From: Lodderomyces elongisporus
Taxonomy: Eukaryota > Ascomycota > Pichiomycetes > Serinales > Debaryomycetaceae
DNA: 64,000 nt
Assembly: GCF_030384665.1 (NCBI RefSeq)
Contig: NC_083677.1
Location: forward strand, 62,001 to 126,000
Direction of reading: 5' to 3'
Shown here: positions 60,731 through 64,000 of the stretch, in pieces
Numbering within the stretch: the first letter of the stretch is position 1
Layout: each line of letters opens with the position of its first letter
The notes under the pieces: model-generated
Databases searched by the model: none
What the model was told of the DNA's origin: nothing
What the model saw: only the letters and a program-made list of their open reading frames with translations
Translations under genes and position numbers: made by a program

Positions 60731-63700
60731 AATGTGTAAATTGAAAAAGAAATTAAAAAGAACAATTGTATAAGATAAAAGAGTATGGATGCTGTAATAT
60801 TAGCTGTAAACAAAAAAAAATGGTGTTTTGACTATTTTAGTAGTTGCTCATACGATGGTGGGTTGTAATGTGGTGTTGTCCTTGCTTGTAATTTTTTTTG
60901 ATAATTCCAACAACAACAAATAAAAAAGAAAAATGGAATAGTAGCGAATGTATGCCTTGATTGGAAAAAAAAAAAGGTCCGCGATATATGAGATTTAGAC
61001 GTATTTCCTTGTTCTGCAGAATTCAAGAAGAAGAAGAAGAAAAGTATGGATGTCTGATCTGTGATATCTTGTGGGTTGGGATGGTGGTGAGCGATGAAAG
61101 TGGAGTAGGTGATTATGGAGCAAGATCAGGAAACCAAGAATAGAACGTGGACCTCTAGTTTCTAATGGTTTGCGTCTGGGTTCTATCTTGATGGTGGTGG
61201 TGGTGGTGGTAATGTTGGTTTTGAATGGTGGTGGAAATGGTCTAGCTACAGAATCTAAGCTGTTTGTAGGGGTTACCAGGTGTATTTGTTGTTTTGCCCA
61301 ATTCTAGTGCTGGAGGAAAAAGGATCAGGGGGGGGGGGAAATCTAGCTGGTAAGAATGCTGGTGTTTTCTTGAAAGAATACTTTGGTTGTAAAAAAACAA
61401 GAGTGGAAAAAGAATGTGTGAGAGTAAAGGAAGAAGCAAAAAAAATAAAATAAAATAAAAATTAAAAAAAAAAAAGAAAGGTGTGTTAACACTATGGCAG
61501 GCAATCTCACGCTTAATCTCTCTCTCTCTCTCTCTTTGTCTCTGTTTATTTGTCGCTCACTGCCTGTTTTCTTAGTAACACCACCAACCTCTAGAAAATA
61601 GTGCGCTTACATTACACAATTTACACGTTGTGCTTCTGCTATCTATTCTTTTTCATTTTTTCATTTTTATTTTTTATTTTATATTTTTTTAATTTTTATT
61701 TATTTATTTCTTCATTTTTTTTCAGGTATCAATCTTTATAATCTCTCAGCCTACACTACAAGCAACTTGATTATACCAAGGAAGGTAATTTCTTGCTCAA
61801 CTATCGTCACTTGAGAAGGAAAGTAAACTTAATTATGGGAGAAAGAGAAAGAAGAAAAAAGGGAATGGGAAGATGGTAAGGGTGACAATTGTTACATAGT
61901 GAGTTGTAGAATGGTAGGTAGCAAGTGGACCCAGAAGTATCAGAGGTGGGGGAGGGCTATGGGTCGACAGCAGCAAAGATACAAGACAAGAGGCAAAGTC
62001 GATGACTCTAATTCTCTTTTCTTTTCTCAGTGAAGAGCATTAAGAAAAAAAAACAGAAAAACAAAGGATGTAACTAAACAAAGGGGAAAATGCAACTAAA
62101 AAAAAAAATTAAACTAAAGATATACAAAGCTATTGTTTGATTTCATGGCTGCCACAATCAGCAGCAATCAGCAAGAAGCGGAGAAGGGAAACGCATAGAA
62201 GATTGTTATAAATAGAATAATCAGTCTCCAGAAATAAGAATCATTTGTATAAGGAGAATGAGAATGAGAATGAGAATGAGAGTGTGAAAGAGTGAAACCC
62301 GATAAAATCGCAGATATCATGCAATCCCACTGACAAAATACTTCACTTGCGGAAAAAAATTAAATAAAAATAAAAATTAAATCAAAAAATATAAAAAAAA
62401 AAAAATGGATAAAAAAATATGTACCCAAAAAAACAGAACCAAAATTTTCATTTCCGTTTGTCATAGTTGTACAAGTATTAACCTAACTCAGTACCATATA
62501 GTTAAGCATCTATATATCTATCTATATTTTCACTTGTTCAATTGTTCCAATTAACAAGTATCTTACTCGAGGGATATATGGGCTCAACATAAATGATCTG
62601 AGGTTTCACAAGACACTTATCCCAAACAAAAAAATTAAAGAAAATTAAATAATAATTTGGAAGTCAAGATGCCTGGTAACGCGAGATAATACGCCCACAC
62701 TTTTGTTACACAAAAAGCCCGATGTTTCTTCTCCTCATGTACAATTCCGAGGACAAACATTTTTTATGCTCTTTTTTTTTATTATTATTATAATATATAT
62801 ATTTTGGTTTTGTACTCCGTTTGTCTCGTTGAATTTATTATTTTTTATTTTTTTTATTTTATTTTTTAATTTCTTCACCTCTGTTTGTCTATACAGACTA
62901 CTACTACAGCCATGGCGACAGCAACTGGCAACCGTAGACACATTCAAGATTTTCTTTTTATAAAGAAAAAAATAATAAATAATTGAAGAGAACGCTGATC
63001 ATTTTGTTGTCTTCTTTTTTTTAATTGAATTTAATTTAATTAATAAAGAAGAAAAAAAAGTAACAGACGCGTCACAAAGTATTAGTGGACGCAAAATGAA
63101 TGGTGAAAATTTTAGACAACAATTTTATAAATAAAAAATGAATAAAAAAAACAAAAAAAAAAAGTCTCTGTTGTTTTTATCACTTATACATCTCGTCTAA
63201 TCGAACATTCGGTAGAGATCCATACTTTTGAGACACTTGCCGGTCCGCCCTAGCCTACCGAGCCTTGTTCCCGTCGAACTAAGCAAAACACAAAAGAAAG
63301 AAAAAAAAGAGTGAGAATAGAAAATAGGAAGTAGTTCCAGCTTACACTCGTTCAACCATGGTATATACATATATATATGTGTGTGTAGGTGTATATGTGT
63401 TTGCACCTTTGTCCATTTCCTCTGGCAATTCATTGAAACAAATTTGATTTGCCGAAACAAAAAAAAAGAGAAACACGCACACACTTTTGCGACGCGTCTT
63501 ATTGCCAAAGCCAATTCTTATTCACAAATATCTTAATACTTCTTTCTCTTTCTTTTTTTTCTTCTTCTTTTACCCCATCACTTTTTTACTCGCTAGCTTG
63601 GGTACTTTACAAAATACAATCTCACAAGTCTTTTTTGATTAACACGCCTTTATTGCTATGCCCTAATTTTACAAAACAAAACAAAAAAAAAATGAAATGA

Positions 63701-64000
63701 AATAAAACGGAATTGACGGAACCAACAGGCTCTTACTATATACTCCTGTCGGTTAACCTGTTTAAACAAAACGTAGATTTGTGATGGTCATATATATATA
63801 TATATATACATATATATTCTCAAACTCTAATTCCATCTACATCTACGTCATTGAGAAGAAACAAAAAAAAAGAGAGGTTTGGAAGGAACACAACCTATAC
63901 TACCAACCTCTGGCAACACAAGAAAAAGAGAACAAAAGAAAAGGAGAGCATAAATTAATTGTCCATCACCTTCTTTCTCTCATTCTCACTTTACTAAAGG
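60731..64000. other. 3.3-kb gene-poor region upstream of the C2H2 gene
   Basis: No ORF here looks real; the frames are short and made of repeats. It contains an 11-G run (61328-61338), a CT repeat (61519-61534), a (GAGAAT)4 repeat (62253-62280), T/A tracts, two identical GACGCGTC palindromes (63066-63073, 63491-63498) and a GC-richer, possibly structured patch (63190-63285). It includes the promoter of the C2H2 gene and perhaps that of a gene beyond the right edge. Confidence 0.65.
63066..63498. promoter_or_regulatory. two GACGCGTC palindromes (MCB-type sites)
   Basis: Identical 8-bp palindromes containing ACGCGT lie at 63066-63073 and 63491-63498. ACGCGT is the core bound by the G1/S factor MBF. 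Which gene they serve is unknown, since none lies within 2 kb inside the window. Confidence 0.4.

Overview
The window is nuclear DNA of a budding yeast of the CTG clade (Saccharomycotina that read CTG as serine; Candida/Lodderomyces group). Support comes from AT-rich sequence with long A/T tracts, mostly intronless genes of typical yeast families, two short introns with GTATGT donors and CTAAC branch points, and CTG codon use. The aspartate aminotransferase ORF has no in-frame CTG. In CCT4 and EMP70, CTG falls where I remember Saccharomyces having Ser or Thr. Low-complexity acidic and Q-rich insertions recall Lodderomyces elongisporus or the C. parapsilosis group, but the species is not proven. 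Products given here that show Leu at CTG should be read as Ser.

I support 22 protein genes. Left block (0.3-20.3 kb): SEN2 (tRNA splicing), VPS30/ATG6 (autophagy and vacuolar sorting), a UME6-like zinc-cluster factor, EMP70 (Golgi/endosome TM9 protein), RGT1 (glucose repressor), an ARG81-like zinc-cluster factor, a BTB-domain protein, an MCH-type MFS transporter and an SFK1-like membrane protein. Next comes a gene desert of about 12.1 kb (20332-32440), ending at a CLG1-like Pho85 cyclin. Right block (35.3-60.7 kb): HIT1, a regucalcin-like protein, CDC123, CCT4, SAS10, RPC53, MSH5 (one intron), HCA4/DBP4, MED20 (one intron, 11-nt first exon), ELP2, a BEM4-like armadillo protein, a cytosolic aspartate aminotransferase and a Q-rich C2H2 factor. 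The last 3.3 kb have no gene I can support.

The right block is rich in gene-expression housekeeping functions: HIT1, SAS10 and HCA4 in snoRNP and rRNA work, RPC53 in RNA polymerase III, CDC123 in eIF2 assembly, ELP2 in tRNA modification and MED20 in Mediator. SAS10 and RPC53 share a divergent promoter with PAC-type motifs. The left block is dense in regulators, with three zinc-cluster factors in about 11 kb. I saw no transposons, rRNA, tRNA or CRISPR. The most unusual features are the 12.1-kb desert with a possible small transcript inside it, the CTG-codon repeat tracts in the C2H2 factor, the two spliced genes whose introns hide their true starts or joins, and several GC-rich inverted repeats outside genes.
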